From contig PBLL01000041.1 of the NCBI GenBank assembly GCA_002721755.1, positions 1-52,965 on the forward strand: a DNA stretch of 52,965 nt, in the 5' to 3' direction. Source of the DNA: Actinomycetota bacterium (lineage in GTDB: Bacteria > Actinomycetota > Acidimicrobiia > Acidimicrobiales > MedAcidi-G1). Position 1 is the stretch's first letter; each line of letters begins with the position of its first letter. The translations under genes were made by a program, and so were the position numbers. A model generated the notes under the pieces. That model did no database searches. It was not told where the DNA came from and saw only the letters and a list, made by a program, of their open reading frames with translations. This document shows, one piece after another, positions 15,265 through 23,702 of this stretch.

Positions 15265-16320
15265 TCATCCGTTCTTATTGGTTGCAAGATCAGATTCGTC
15301 TTCAATGTCTCCGACTAGTTCTTCAATTACATCTTCCAGCGCTACTAAACCTAGAATTTCTCCACCTGTATTTTTCACACCTGCAACATGGCTTCTTGAT
15401 CTGCGCATCTGTAAAAGTAAATCATCTAGTGGTAAATCAGGTGTAACTATCAACATTCTCCGAATCATTTCTAATGGAACTGGTTCGTTTTGTGCTTGCT
15501 GTGGTAAGCGGAGAAAATCTTTAACATGTAAGAATCCAAGTAAATCATTCTCTGTGTTTCCAATTACTGGAAGTCGAGAGTGGCCACTTGCTACAACAAT
15601 TTTTTCAATTTCAACTAGATTCATTTTTCTATCGACTGTGATCATTTCGCTGCGCGGTATCACGATCGATGAAACAGGTCTTTGTCCTAAATCCAGAGCA
15701 CTGGTAAGAAGCTCGTGCTCAAAACTTTCTATAAGTCCTTCATCCCTAGACGCTTTGATAACCGCTAAAAGCTCAGTCATCCCTACTGCACTATCGTTCC
15801 CAACTTGCAACTTGTTGCTTAATGGTCTGACTGCGATTGCAACTATTTTGTCTAAAAGCCAAATCACAGGTTTTGCAATTTGTACAAAAAATCTCTGTAT
15901 AGGCATGATCCTAAGAAGAGTTCTTTCGGGGTCAGCGATAGCTATGTTCTTAGGAACTATTTCGCCGAACATCATCTGGAACATTGCTGCTACTGCTATT
16001 GCTGAAATCCAGGAAGTTGTCTCTGATACCCCACTTGGTAAACCTAAATTTTCTAGAAGCGATCTGATCAGCTCGCCTATTGAAGGTTCAGCAAGAATTC
16101 CAAGAATGACACTGCTCAGAGTTATGCCTAGCTGAGCTCCAGAAAGTTGTTTACGTAAATCTTTTCGAGCTTCTAAAGCCCTTATTGCAGTTCTGGACCC
16201 TCCTTCAGCTAGTTCTTCTAGTCGTGAAATGCGACTTGCTACCAAGGAAATTTCGGTAGCTACAAAAACAGAGTTGATGAAAATAAGAAAAATCGCTGCT
16301 GCAAGTATTACAAAAAGCAT
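15265..16320 (-). CDS. CNNM/CorC-type membrane protein with DUF21 and CBS domains, lacking the CorC C-terminus
   Basis: A 351-residue protein with an N-terminal DUF21 (CNNM transmembrane) domain of about four hydrophobic segments. It carries GIVPKNIAIADPER (the conserved E-x-x-PK loop) and then a CBS pair (about 210-340) with VIPRSEMITVD and ending VALEDVIEELVGDIEDE. The 429-residue neighbour also has the C-terminal transporter-associated domain; this one stops right after the CBS pair. Relatives are implicated in magnesium/cobalt efflux or its regulation. Its ATG follows immediately on the upstream gene's stop with no gap. Confidence 0.87.
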   Translation of the reverse strand: MLFVILAAAIFLIFINSVFVATEISLVASRISRLEELAEGGSRTAIRALEARKDLRKQLSGAQLGITLSSVILGILAEPSIGELIRSLLENLGLPSGVSETTSWISAIAVAAMFQMMFGEIVPKNIAIADPERTLLRIMPIQRFFVQIAKPVIWLLDKIVAIAVRPLSNKLQVGNDSAVGMTELLAVIKASRDEGLIESFEHELLTSALDLGQRPVSSIVIPRSEMITVDRKMNLVEIEKIVVASGHSRLPVIGNTENDLLGFLHVKDFLRLPQQAQNEPVPLEMIRRMLIVTPDLPLDDLLLQMRRSRSHVAGVKNTGGEILGLVALEDVIEELVGDIEDESDLATNKNG

Positions 16321-17610
16321 CTAGATGTTCCTTGTTTTTGAATCGTTCGGGGAAACTATGCGAAGGTTGGCTACCCTAAGCCCCTCTACAGCAACTACTT
16401 CTATTTTCCAGCTCTCCACTTCTATAATTTCACTTGGTTCTGGAAGATGCCCAAGTCTAAAAAGAACGTAACCAGCAATTGTCTCATATGGTCCTTCTGG
16501 GATTTTCAAGCCAGTTGATTCTTCAACTTCATATAAATTCAACCGACCGGAAATAATCGTGCTTCCCAAACCTTCTGCTTTAGTTCTGACCTCTATTTGG
16601 TCATATTCATCTCCTATCTCGCCGACAATCTCTTCGAGTACATCTTCGATGCTTACTATGCCTGCTGTTCCCCCGTGTTCATCTGCAACCACTAATAGCT
16701 GATTGCGCTTTTGACGCATGTCATCCAAAACGTCATCTAAGTCTCGTGTTTCTGGAACTGTTAAAACAGGTGTCATCAATTCTTCCACTGACAACGTCAA
16801 CCGTGTTTGTATAGGAAACTTGTATAGGGACTTGATGTGAACAACTCCTTGTATATCATCCAAATCAATTCCGAATACGGGAAACCTTGAAAATCCAGTT
16901 TCAACAGAAAGGTCAATAAGTTTTTCCGCTGAGTCTTGTTTTTGCACTGCGCATACTTCTACTCGTGGAACTAAAACATCAGCCACTGTCTTCCCTGTGA
17001 AACGTATTGACCTTCTAAGCAGGGTCACCTCATCAGAATCAAGAACGCCCTCATCACCGGACGTTTCAATAAGATGTTCGAGTTCACCCAACGTATGAGA
17101 AGCAGACAACTCATCTTTCGGTTCGATTCCTAATCTGTTCACTACGCGATTCGCACAGTAATTCAAAAAAGCGACTACTGGATAAAAAAGCTTTCCATAT
17201 ATCTGAATAAGTGGTGCTAAAAGGAAAGTTATTTTTCTGGGGGCCGCTAAAGCTGCGTATTTAGGTATCTGTTCGCCGATTACCAAATGTAAAGAAGTAG
17301 CTACCGCAACAGCCAAAAAAACACTTAAACCTGAGTGGTCATTCCCGCCGGTAAGGATCTTTGCGACCGTAGGTTCAGCCACAAAACCAAGAGACAATGC
17401 CGAGAGGGTAATTCCAAATTGAGCCCCTGACAGATAAACAATTAGATTTTGAAGGAGTTTGCGAACCCTGCGGGCATGTGAAGAACCATCATCAGCTTCT
17501 GCTTCAACACTGGCCCTGTTAACCGCTACAAGAGAAAACTCTGCAGCAACAAAAAAAGCATTTAGAAACAAAAGAAGGGCAGCAATGACCAAGCCGGACC
17601 AGATCGACAT
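16321..17610 (-). CDS. CNNM/CorC (HlyC-type) membrane protein, full length
   Basis: A 429-residue protein with, in order, a DUF21 transmembrane domain (about 1-180, with GEQIPKYAALAAPRK), a CBS pair (about 210-335, with LVPRVEVCAV and VSIEDVLEEIVGEIGDEYD) and a C-terminal CorC_HlyC domain (about 350-420). This is the standard architecture of bacterial CNNM/CorC divalent-cation exporters or regulators. It forms a tandem paralogous pair with the gene directly downstream. The start ATG at 17610 faces the divergent ABC exporter operon. Confidence 0.9.
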   Translation of the reverse strand: MSIWSGLVIAALLLFLNAFFVAAEFSLVAVNRASVEAEADDGSSHARRVRKLLQNLIVYLSGAQFGITLSALSLGFVAEPTVAKILTGGNDHSGLSVFLAVAVATSLHLVIGEQIPKYAALAAPRKITFLLAPLIQIYGKLFYPVVAFLNYCANRVVNRLGIEPKDELSASHTLGELEHLIETSGDEGVLDSDEVTLLRRSIRFTGKTVADVLVPRVEVCAVQKQDSAEKLIDLSVETGFSRFPVFGIDLDDIQGVVHIKSLYKFPIQTRLTLSVEELMTPVLTVPETRDLDDVLDDMRQKRNQLLVVADEHGGTAGIVSIEDVLEEIVGEIGDEYDQIEVRTKAEGLGSTIISGRLNLYEVEESTGLKIPEGPYETIAGYVLFRLGHLPEPSEIIEVESWKIEVVAVEGLRVANLRIVSPNDSKTRNI

Positions 17611-17683
17611 CGTTCTTACACTCTAGCGAGCTAGAAAACTCCTCGGACCGCACAATACTCAAATCATTTGATCGCTGATCTTG

Positions 17684-17689
17684 TACTGT
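17684..17689 (+). promoter_or_regulatory. -10 box TACTGT of leaderless ABC exporter promoter
   Basis: TACTGT, six-base spacer TAACCA, then ATG at 17696. It would drive the exporter operon 17696-22149 and perhaps beyond. Confidence 0.55.
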
Positions 17690-17695
17690 TAACCA

Positions 17696-19504
17696 ATGGA
17701 ATATCCGGCTCAGTTAGATTTAGAAAAAAAGAAACTCACACTTTCTGACACTTCTATAGATCCGGATATTACGAAACGTTGGTTCAAGCGTTTATACCCG
17801 ATCATCAAAGAGCAGAAAAGACCCTTTCTGATTACAGCTTTTTGTGGAATTGCAGGTCTTGCAATCCAGGTATCAGTTCCGATGGTTATGCGCAAGGCAA
17901 TAGATAATGCTCTAACAGATGGATCTGGGCAAATTGCTTCTTATGTTTGGGGACTGTTGGCGATGGCTGTATGCGCGTTTGCCCTCAGATTCACTTACAG
18001 GTTCTTACTATTTAAAACCGCGTACCGAATCGAAACCCAGCTCAGGTCGTTGATCTTTAAACACCTCACGAAGCTGTCGTTTTCTTTTTTTGATCGGACA
18101 GCTAGTGGTGAAGTTATATCTAGAGCAAACTCTGATATTCGTTCCATCCAACTACTTTTAGCTTTTGGTCCTTTAGCGATACTTTCACTATTCAGTTTTC
18201 TCTTAGCTTTCATTTTCATGCTTTCTATACACATACCTCTTACTCTTGTAACTATTTCCTGCATGCCTTTCGTATATATCCTTGCTCAAAAAATGCGAGA
18301 CAGAGTTTTCCCACTTTCCTGGGTTACTCAAGGCCGTATGGCTGATTTGGCGATGGTCGTTGATGAGAATGTTAATGGATCTAGAATTGTGAAATCTTTC
18401 GCGGTAGAGAAAGATCAAATCAAATTACTAGCTCAGATGGCCCAACGGTTACGCTGGTCTTCGACTGCTCTAATTGACGCGAGAGCACGCTTCAACCCCT
18501 TAATTGAATCTCTTCCCCGTTTGGGCATGGCAGGTATTTTAATGTACGGAGGGTGGCTTTCTATAAATGACAAAATCGGCATTGGTGCCCTTATAGCTTT
18601 CAGTAGTTACGTAATAATGATCTCTGTTCCATTCCGAATGCTTGGGTTTGTTCTCCTGCAGGCACAGAGAGCTGCCGCTTCATCGTTACGCATTTTTGAA
18701 ATACTTGATGAAAAACCTGCTGTGTTAGACAAACCTTCAGCGAAAAGAATTGTTCATCCTGCAGGAAATATAAGCTTCAGGAACGTTTCATTTACCTATC
18801 CGAATGACGAAAACCCCATTGTTTTGGATGGCTTAAATCTTGATATAGAAGCGGGTGAAACAGTAGCTTTAGTTGGGCGAACAGGATGTGGAAAATCAAC
18901 CGTTGCTAGGCTATTACCTCGGTTCTATGACGTAACCGGTGGTTCGGTTCTCCTAGATGGAACGGATACAAGGGATTTATTACTTGAAGATCTTAGAACA
19001 CACATAAATGTGATTCCTGATGAACCGTTTTTATTCTCCGACTCGATCAGAAACAATATTGCTTTCGGTAAACCTGATGCAAAAGAGAGTGAAATACTCG
19101 ATGCCGCTAAAGCAGCTCAGGCAGACAGTTTCATTTCTGATCTTGAGAATGGATATGAAGAAGTGGTGGGTGAACGTGGTTACACCCTTTCAGGAGGGCA
19201 ACGACAAAGGATAGTTGTAGCTAGAACACTTTTATCGAATCCCAAGATTCTTGTATTAGATGACTCAACTAGTTCTGTCGATGTGGAAACAGAGTCCTTG
19301 ATTCACGCCTCTTTTAAAAAACTTTTGCAAAATCGAACGACTTTAGTTATAGCTCACAGGCTTTCAACAATTAGTTTGGCTGACAGAGTTGTTTTGCTAG
19401 AAGCCGGAAAAGTAAAGGTCGAAGGAACCCATGAATATCTCTTAGAAAACTCACCCGAGTATGAGTCAATATTGTCTTCAGGTCTAATGCAGGAGGCAAA
19501 GTAG
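17696..19504 (+). CDS. ABC exporter half-transporter with degenerate nucleotide-binding site
   Basis: A 602-residue type IV (ABCB-like) exporter subunit: six membrane helices (about residues 40-330) and a nucleotide-binding domain (about 360-590). Walker A is GRTGCGKST, the signature LSGGQ is canonical, and the H-loop is IAHRLST. Walker B ends LDDSTSS, so the catalytic Glu is Asp, and the Q-loop reads IPDEPFLF with Asp instead of Gln. Such changes mark the degenerate half of heterodimeric exporters such as TM287/288 or BmrCD. It pairs with the gene three bases downstream and likely exports drugs, lipids or peptides. Confidence 0.92.
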   Translation: MEYPAQLDLEKKKLTLSDTSIDPDITKRWFKRLYPIIKEQKRPFLITAFCGIAGLAIQVSVPMVMRKAIDNALTDGSGQIASYVWGLLAMAVCAFALRFTYRFLLFKTAYRIETQLRSLIFKHLTKLSFSFFDRTASGEVISRANSDIRSIQLLLAFGPLAILSLFSFLLAFIFMLSIHIPLTLVTISCMPFVYILAQKMRDRVFPLSWVTQGRMADLAMVVDENVNGSRIVKSFAVEKDQIKLLAQMAQRLRWSSTALIDARARFNPLIESLPRLGMAGILMYGGWLSINDKIGIGALIAFSSYVIMISVPFRMLGFVLLQAQRAAASSLRIFEILDEKPAVLDKPSAKRIVHPAGNISFRNVSFTYPNDENPIVLDGLNLDIEAGETVALVGRTGCGKSTVARLLPRFYDVTGGSVLLDGTDTRDLLLEDLRTHINVIPDEPFLFSDSIRNNIAFGKPDAKESEILDAAKAAQADSFISDLENGYEEVVGERGYTLSGGQRQRIVVARTLLSNPKILVLDDSTSSVDVETESLIHASFKKLLQNRTTLVIAHRLSTISLADRVVLLEAGKVKVEGTHEYLLENSPEYESILSSGLMQEAK

Positions 19505-19507
19505 GAA

Positions 19508-21436
19508 ATGGGTTTCGGTGGTGGCATGGGAGGTTTCTCTATTGGACCTTCATCAGTTCAGGCAAATGCGGAAGCAGGTTTACCTTTCGCGGAGTTGCCT
19601 GATGACTTTCATGAAAGAATCGAAAAAGTTGTAGAGAAAGAACCTGTACATCCTGACCCGCAAATTTCTTTTTCACATAGCAAATGGGACCGTTCACCTT
19701 TCACACTCAAAACTTTTCTTTCATCACATAGTCTCATGCTCTGTTTTGCCCTTCTTCTAGTAGTTCTTGAATCAGGGCTTCAACACCTTGGACCTTTGTT
19801 GACACAAATCGCGATAGACGATGGAGTCGCAAGTAAAAATACACAAGTTCTAATAACAACTTGCATTTGCTATGTGATCTCGATCGCTCTATCAGCAGGA
19901 ATTTCTTTCATTAGGGCATCTTTCACGGGGAGACTAGGCGAAAAACTCGTTTACAAGTTACGGATACGGGTATTTAGTCATTTACAGAGACAATCTTTCA
20001 GCTTTTTTACTAATGAAAAAGCTGGAGTTCTTATGACTCGAATGACAAGTGATATCGAGTCTCTAACTGTTCTTTTTCAGGAGGGACTAGTCAATTTTGC
20101 AGTTCAAATAGTGACATTGGTAGTGATCACTATTTATTTATTAGTCCTTAATCCATATCTCGCACTTATCACTCTTCTTTTAGTGCTTCCAATCAATATC
20201 CTTTTGACTCTTTGGTTTAGGAAGGTTTCTATTTTCGGGTATTTAAATGTACGCGACAAAATTGCCGAAATTCTTTCTAATCTTTCTGAAAGTCTTGCCG
20301 GTATGCGTGTGATTACTGCATTCAACCAACATAAAAATCGATCCAAACTACATGACGATATAACTGTCGCTCATTTTCAAGCAAACATTTTTACAGGTCG
20401 AGCTCAAGCCATCTTTGGACCAGGAACAGAAGCAGTAGGGATTGTCACTCAGGCAATAGTTTTACTTATCGGTGGAAGAATGGTCTTGAACGGCGATCTA
20501 AGTATTGGGGAATTAACCGCTTTCATATTGTTCCTGACTTCTTTCTTCGCACCAATTCAAAGCCTCGTTCAGCTATACAATCAGTATCAACAAGGCAATG
20601 CATCAATAGCAAAACTTCGTGAACTTCTTTCAACTGTTCCCAGTGTCTCCGAAAAGGATGAAGCGTCAAAGATGCCAAAAATTTCTGGGCATGTTGAATT
20701 AAACTCAGTTAACTTCAGTTATGAAGCAGGTAAACCCGTCTTAAAAGATGTGAGTCTGGTGATTGAACCTGGAGAAGTTGTAGCTCTAGTTGGTTCAACT
20801 GGTGCTGGAAAGTCAACTATCGCAAAACTTATTTCTCGTTTTTATGATCCTAATGATGGCCAAATATTAATTGATGGTTACGACTTGCGAAATGTGCAAC
20901 TGGAATCATTAAGAAAACAAGTTGCTGTAGTTCCTCAGGAACCATTTCTTTTCAATGGGAGCATGAAAGACAATATTATTTTCGCCCGTCCTGATTCTGA
21001 TATAGAGGCTATTGAAAAAGCTTGCGCTGCGGTTGGTCTGACAGACTTGATAAGTCGTCTTCCTGACGGAATCAATAGTGCTATTCATGAAAGGGGTGCT
21101 TCTCTCTCAGCAGGAGAACGTCAGCTTCTTGCACTTGCTCGGGCTTTTTTGTGTCAGCCTCGACTTCTCATCCTCGATGAGGCGACTTCAAATCTCGATT
21201 TACTATCGGAATCGTCGATCGAGAAAGCTCTTGACAACTTGCTCGAAGGTCGGACTTCAATAATTGTTGCTCACAGAATCGCGACTGCTATGAGAGCGGA
21301 CCGCATTGCAGTAGTCGAAAGTGGATCGATTTTTGAAATAGGTACTCACGAGGAACTAGTCCAAGTGAATGGAAAGTATGCAACTATGTATAAAACCTGG
21401 GCTCGACAAGGCGGAATGGAGTTGGACCAACAATGA
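19508..21436 (+). CDS. ABC exporter half-transporter with catalytic Walker B glutamate
   Basis: A 642-residue partner subunit. A Gly-rich cytoplasmic N-terminus (GFGGGMGGF) precedes six membrane helices (about 75-370) and the nucleotide-binding domain (about 395-625). Walker A is GSTGAGKST, the Q-loop VVPQEPFLF and Walker B LDEATSN are canonical, and the H-loop is VAHRIAT. The signature, however, is LSAGE instead of LSGGQ. The degenerate ATP site is therefore formed by the upstream subunit's Walker motifs and this signature; the working site is the reverse. GGAGGC precedes the start. Confidence 0.92.
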   Translation: MGFGGGMGGFSIGPSSVQANAEAGLPFAELPDDFHERIEKVVEKEPVHPDPQISFSHSKWDRSPFTLKTFLSSHSLMLCFALLLVVLESGLQHLGPLLTQIAIDDGVASKNTQVLITTCICYVISIALSAGISFIRASFTGRLGEKLVYKLRIRVFSHLQRQSFSFFTNEKAGVLMTRMTSDIESLTVLFQEGLVNFAVQIVTLVVITIYLLVLNPYLALITLLLVLPINILLTLWFRKVSIFGYLNVRDKIAEILSNLSESLAGMRVITAFNQHKNRSKLHDDITVAHFQANIFTGRAQAIFGPGTEAVGIVTQAIVLLIGGRMVLNGDLSIGELTAFILFLTSFFAPIQSLVQLYNQYQQGNASIAKLRELLSTVPSVSEKDEASKMPKISGHVELNSVNFSYEAGKPVLKDVSLVIEPGEVVALVGSTGAGKSTIAKLISRFYDPNDGQILIDGYDLRNVQLESLRKQVAVVPQEPFLFNGSMKDNIIFARPDSDIEAIEKACAAVGLTDLISRLPDGINSAIHERGASLSAGERQLLALARAFLCQPRLLILDEATSNLDLLSESSIEKALDNLLEGRTSIIVAHRIATAMRADRIAVVESGSIFEIGTHEELVQVNGKYATMYKTWARQGGMELDQQ

Positions 21437-22149
21437 GTCTTTTTGAAATACTTGCTGGCTGCTTTGTTTATGCGGTCGGTTGCACTCTTCAAGGTGTTTT
21501 AGGTTTTGGAGCAAACCTTTTGGCTGTACCAATTCTCGCTCTTATTAATCCAGATTTTGTCCCAGGACCAGTACTTCTTATAAACCCTTTATTGTCAGGT
21601 TTTTTTACTATTCGGGAAAAAGGAAACACTGACAAATACGGTCTGACTTGGACCATGATTGGAAGGCTTCCGGGGATTGCTTTAGCTGTTTTAGCTCTGA
21701 GTGCCGTAACTGAAGAAAAGATTGGTGTTCTTTTCGGCGGTCTTCTACTTTTTGCTATTGCTCTGAAATTAAGTGGTTTGAAATTTGAAAGGTCGCAGAA
21801 AAATTTGATGCTAGGTGGATGCATGAGCGGGTTTATGGGCACAGCTGTAGGTGTTGGAGGACCCCCTATAGCTTTGCTTTACCATGATGTTTCTGGTCCT
21901 GTTCTAAGAGCAACTCTCTCTCTTTATTTCTTTATTGGAACAGCAATCTCAATAAGTGCACTGGCTGCAACAGGAAATTTTGACTCCGGAGATCTGCTTA
22001 TTAGTGCTTTTCTTCTTCCGGCGGCGATTGCCGGAATGGCAATCTCTGGACCTCTAAGGAAAACACTCAATCAAAAATGGATAACTTCAGGTATTTATTT
22101 TCTCTCCGGAACAGCTGCGATTATCTTATTGATTAGGTCTTTATTCTGA
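21433..22149 (+). CDS. TauE/SafE-family membrane permease
   Basis: A 238-residue protein with seven or eight hydrophobic segments. The first repeat begins GVLGFGANLLAVPIL and the second GTAVGVGGPPIALLYHD, the paired TauE/SafE signatures. These proteins export or import sulfite, sulfoacetate or related organosulfonates. Its ATG overlaps the ABC exporter stop in ATGA, so the genes are coupled. Confidence 0.87.
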   Translation: MSLFEILAGCFVYAVGCTLQGVLGFGANLLAVPILALINPDFVPGPVLLINPLLSGFFTIREKGNTDKYGLTWTMIGRLPGIALAVLALSAVTEEKIGVLFGGLLLFAIALKLSGLKFERSQKNLMLGGCMSGFMGTAVGVGGPPIALLYHDVSGPVLRATLSLYFFIGTAISISALAATGNFDSGDLLISAFLLPAAIAGMAISGPLRKTLNQKWITSGIYFLSGTAAIILLIRSLF

Positions 22150-22182
22150 TGTTGAATATTTTTTCAAATTTCGGGTGATCAA

Positions 22183-22977
22183 ATGTCTCTTTTGAAATTA
22201 ACTTCTATCAACAAAACAGAATCTGATTCAAAAATACTTGACGATATAAATTGGGAAGTTAACATCGGTGAAAATTGGATCGTCTTTGGACCCAATGGAT
22301 CAGGCAAAAGTTCTCTGCTCAATATCGCTTCTATGAACCTTCACCCAAGCAATGGAGACGTAGAACTTCTCGGTCACCTTTTAGGGAAAAGCGACCTACG
22401 TTTACTCAGATCAAGGGTGGGATTTATGTCCAAAGCTTTGGAGAGTAGATTTCGGACAAACATAAAAACTTTAGAGGTAGTTGTAACCGGCCTCACAGGA
22501 GCAACCGAACCCTGGTGGGATACTTTTACCTCTTCTGATTGGGAACGAGCTCACGAATTGCTAAAACTCGTGGGGTGTGAAGGTAAATCTGATCAGTCGT
22601 TTGGCTCTTTGTCTACGGGCGAAAAACAGAGAGCCATGATCGCTAGAACTCTTATGCCTCAGCCTGAAATATTTTTTCTAGATGAGCCAACTGCTGGTTT
22701 GGACATGGGAGGTCGTGAGGAGCTTCTAACTGTACTTGCCAATCTAGTCAATGAAAAAACCTCTCCTCCGATGATTCTTGTTACCCATCATTTAGAGGAA
22801 ATACCATCTGATTTCAGTCATATTCTTTTATTGCGAGAAGGAAAGATAATTGATTCAGGAGTTATAAACGAAGTCCTCACACCAGATAATATTCTCAAAT
22901 GCTTTGACCTGAAGGTTTCGATAAACAAAACTTCTGGACGTTGGAATATTGACATATCTGAGGAAGAAAATGAATAA
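22183..22977 (+). CDS. Soluble ABC-type ATPase (ModF/YlmA-like)
   Basis: A 264-residue single ABC ATPase with Walker A GPNGSGKSS (about residues 38-46), signature SLSTGEKQRAMIAR, Walker B IFFLDEPTAGLD and H-loop VTHHLEE. No permease gene is adjacent, so it may act alone, like ModF/YlmA proteins, or pair with an unlinked membrane subunit. GGGTGAT lies four bases before the ATG. The thiamine pyrophosphokinase gene overlaps its 3' end. Confidence 0.85.
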   Translation: MSLLKLTSINKTESDSKILDDINWEVNIGENWIVFGPNGSGKSSLLNIASMNLHPSNGDVELLGHLLGKSDLRLLRSRVGFMSKALESRFRTNIKTLEVVVTGLTGATEPWWDTFTSSDWERAHELLKLVGCEGKSDQSFGSLSTGEKQRAMIARTLMPQPEIFFLDEPTAGLDMGGREELLTVLANLVNEKTSPPMILVTHHLEEIPSDFSHILLLREGKIIDSGVINEVLTPDNILKCFDLKVSINKTSGRWNIDISEEENE

Positions 22978-23599
22978 CACCCATGCGCTTATACTGACCG
23001 GAGGGCCTCTACCTTTCTTTGAACACCTTCTCCCTGAAGCGCAAATAGTGATTGCAGCTGATTTAGGTGGCGATCATGCTGCAAAACTAGGTTTCGAGGT
23101 CGACTTGATCATCGGCGACTTTGATTCATGTTCTGAAGATGCATTAGCGAGAGCAAAGGAGGTTCGTAGTTTCCCAGCTGACAAAGATGTGACAGATCTG
23201 GAATTAGCACTTGCTGCGGCCATTGACAAAGGCGCTTCATCTGCGACAATACTGACTTCTTCTCGAGGAAGACTTGATCATTCTTTAGGAAACATTTTGG
23301 TAGCCAGTTCGGAACGCTGGTGTGACCTTAAAATCGACTTGATTGTCGACAACAATCTCATAAAAGTTATCCGAAGTAAAACAAAACTATCAGGTAACCC
23401 TTCCGACGTAGTCACACTATTTGCTATGGGGAACACTGCTTTTGGGGTTACCAGCAAAGGACTGAAATGGGAACTAGAGGGCCTGGACCTTGTACCGGGT
23501 TCAGGGTTAGGCATTTCGAACGAATTTGTCCAAAGTGAGGCTGAGATATCAATAGAACAAGGAACTGTTATCTCAATTCAAGCGTTTCAAAGCAACTGA
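22970..23599 (+). CDS. thiN: Thiamine pyrophosphokinase
   Basis: A 209-residue protein with the kinase motifs in order: AADLGGDHA, LIIGDFDSCS (metal-binding DFDS, about residues 45-54), FPADKDVTDLELAL and the active-site SRGRLDHSLGN. The C-terminal beta domain (from about 140) has the ISNEF segment that contributes to thiamine binding. It converts thiamine and ATP to thiamine diphosphate and AMP. I chose the ATG at 22970, preceded by GAGGAAG and overlapping the upstream stop; a TTG at 22949 would add seven unneeded residues. Confidence 0.9.
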   Translation: MNNTHALILTGGPLPFFEHLLPEAQIVIAADLGGDHAAKLGFEVDLIIGDFDSCSEDALARAKEVRSFPADKDVTDLELALAAAIDKGASSATILTSSRGRLDHSLGNILVASSERWCDLKIDLIVDNNLIKVIRSKTKLSGNPSDVVTLFAMGNTAFGVTSKGLKWELEGLDLVPGSGLGISNEFVQSEAEISIEQGTVISIQAFQSN

Positions 23600-23702
23600 A
23601 AAATAACTTTCAGATTGCTCATAACGCTGTATTTCCGCATACGTCTGAAATGGAATAGATTTAAGTTGTAAAACTATCTATGAGGTTCCACCACTGACGC
23701 CT

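Noticed and set aside
15278-16135. 285-codon open frame antisense to the CNNM/CorC gene
   Set aside because: It lies wholly opposite a gene with clear DUF21 and CBS motifs, its translation is Ser/Ile-rich with no recognisable motif, and it has no start signals.
23608-23650. TTTCAGA/TCTGAAA inverted repeat upstream of the 566-residue gene
   Set aside because: Only seven pairs with a 29-base loop; easily expected by chance.
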